This document shows, one piece after another, positions 6,009 to 6,169 of a stretch of 6,169 nt of DNA. The number at the start of each line of letters is the position of its first letter. The first letter of the stretch is position 1. The stretch is from an uncultured Planctomycetaceae bacterium (GTDB lineage: Bacteria > Planctomycetota > Planctomycetia > Planctomycetales > Planctomycetaceae): the NCBI GenBank assembly GCA_903921605.1, contig CAIXQV010000141.1:1-6169 (forward strand). The letters run 5' to 3'. Made by a program: the position numbers and the translations under genes. Under the pieces are notes generated by a model, which saw only the letters and a program-made list of their open reading frames with translations, did not search any database and had not been told where the DNA came from.

Positions 6009-6169
6009 GTCGGTTTTGTTAGGCGTTCTAAGGAGTAGACGCAGGCAACCATGTAAATCAACAACGGGTCGCTGGACAACTTTCGAGCCTCCACAGCATC
6101 CTGAATTGCCTCAGCACGTCGCCCCGCTCGGGCGTGCAGAACAGCACGCCCAGCCCAAAGATAGGCATC
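6005..6169 (-). CDS. TPR-repeat protein, partial at both ends and cut by the IS
   Basis: The minus strand is open from the right edge (6169) to a TGA at 6007-6005, giving 54 residues. The first 46 or 47 are host sequence: a helix-turn-helix with HARAGRRAEAIQDAVEARKL, then SSDPLLIYMVACVYSL. The G, A-E-A-I, A..A and DP spacing fits a tetratricopeptide repeat followed by the first helix of the next. The ACVYSL ending is like that seen in TPR tails of planctomycete Ser/Thr kinases and related proteins (from memory, not searched). After the junction near 6029 the frame enters the IS and adds about seven foreign residues (ERLTKPT) before the stop, which overlaps the TTGACG at the inner edge of the repeat. 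The gene therefore stops in the middle of a helix and is probably a truncated remnant. TPR domains mediate protein contacts; the full protein's role cannot be told. It is convergent with the DUF1592 gene. Confidence 0.6.
   Translation of the reverse strand, partial: DAYLWAGRAVLHARAGRRAEAIQDAVEARKLSSDPLLIYMVACVYSLERLTKPT
6011..6028 (-). repeat. Right terminal inverted repeat of the IS
   Basis: CGGTTTTGTTAGGCGTTC, the exact reverse complement of 5128-5145. It lies upstream of the transposase gene and is read through by the truncated TPR frame. Confidence 0.92.
6029..6030. repeat. Right TA target-site duplication of the IS
   Basis: TA directly after the right inverted repeat, matching 5126-5127. 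Joining the two flanks over one TA gives CCTTAAGG, an 8-bp perfect palindrome centred on the TA. Confidence 0.6.

Larger units (their letters stand above)
5128..6028 (-). mobile_element. Complete IS5-family insertion sequence, 901 bp
   Basis: The element is bounded by 18-bp perfect inverted repeats and flanked by TA on both sides. It holds one transposase gene on the minus strand that fills most of its length, with a 70-bp leader inside the right repeat. A 901-bp length, a single DDE transposase with the D...D...E layout and TA flanks fit the IS5 family; the exact subgroup (IS427-like or another) cannot be fixed by eye. The leader at 5941-6010 is about 41% GC, much lower than the host genes, which supports foreign origin. 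Perfect repeats and an undamaged transposase suggest recent arrival and possible activity. If the flanking CCT/AGG bases are counted, the inverted identity extends to 23 bp (5123-5145 and 6011-6033), but this is best read as a palindromic target. Confidence 0.9.

Noticed and set aside
1..6169. CRISPR array, tRNA, rRNA or tandem repeats
   Set aside because: No regularly spaced repeats, cloverleaf pattern or rRNA-like conserved stretches were seen; the only clear repeats are the IS ends.

Overview
The window looks like chromosomal DNA of a member of the Planctomycetota. The strongest reason is the 1086-residue secreted protein at 1868-5128. It carries the PSCyt1 / DUF1587 / DUF1595 / DUF1592 / DUF1588 / DUF1585 domain series with two CxxCH heme motifs, a multi-domain family expanded in this phylum. 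The SGNH/SASA-type carbohydrate esterase upstream, the fairly high GC, the weak ribosome binding sites of the host genes and a TPR fragment resembling planctomycete TPR proteins all fit.

Layout. 1-1689 (+) is the 3' part of a large esterase gene that starts before the window: an Ig-like domain, a beta-rich domain, an SGNH hydrolase core and a C-terminal beta domain. 1690-1867 is an intergenic gap with only weak hairpins. 1868-5128 (+) is the complete DUF1592-type diheme protein with a signal peptide. 5128-6028 is a complete 901-bp insertion sequence of the IS5 family. It has 18-bp perfect terminal inverted repeats, an apparent TA target duplication and one intact 268-residue DDE transposase on the minus strand (5940-5134). 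6005-6169 (-) is the downstream end of a TPR protein gene that enters from the right edge and runs into the IS, which supplies its stop codon.

How the parts relate. The esterase and the diheme protein are both probably exported. They could serve polysaccharide use and periplasmic electron transfer, but no direct functional link is visible and the 178-bp gap argues against tight coupling. The most notable structure is the insertion: the IS sits exactly in the stop codon of the DUF1592 gene and converts TAA to TAG, so that protein is unchanged. The opposing TPR gene ends abruptly at the same junction. Removing the IS does not restore a convincing TPR C-terminus. The junction may therefore be a rearrangement or deletion rather than one clean insertion, and the DUF1552 gene that often follows DUF1592 genes is absent. 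I see no CRISPR array, tRNA, rRNA or defence or biosynthetic cluster, and no convincing new multi-gene system.
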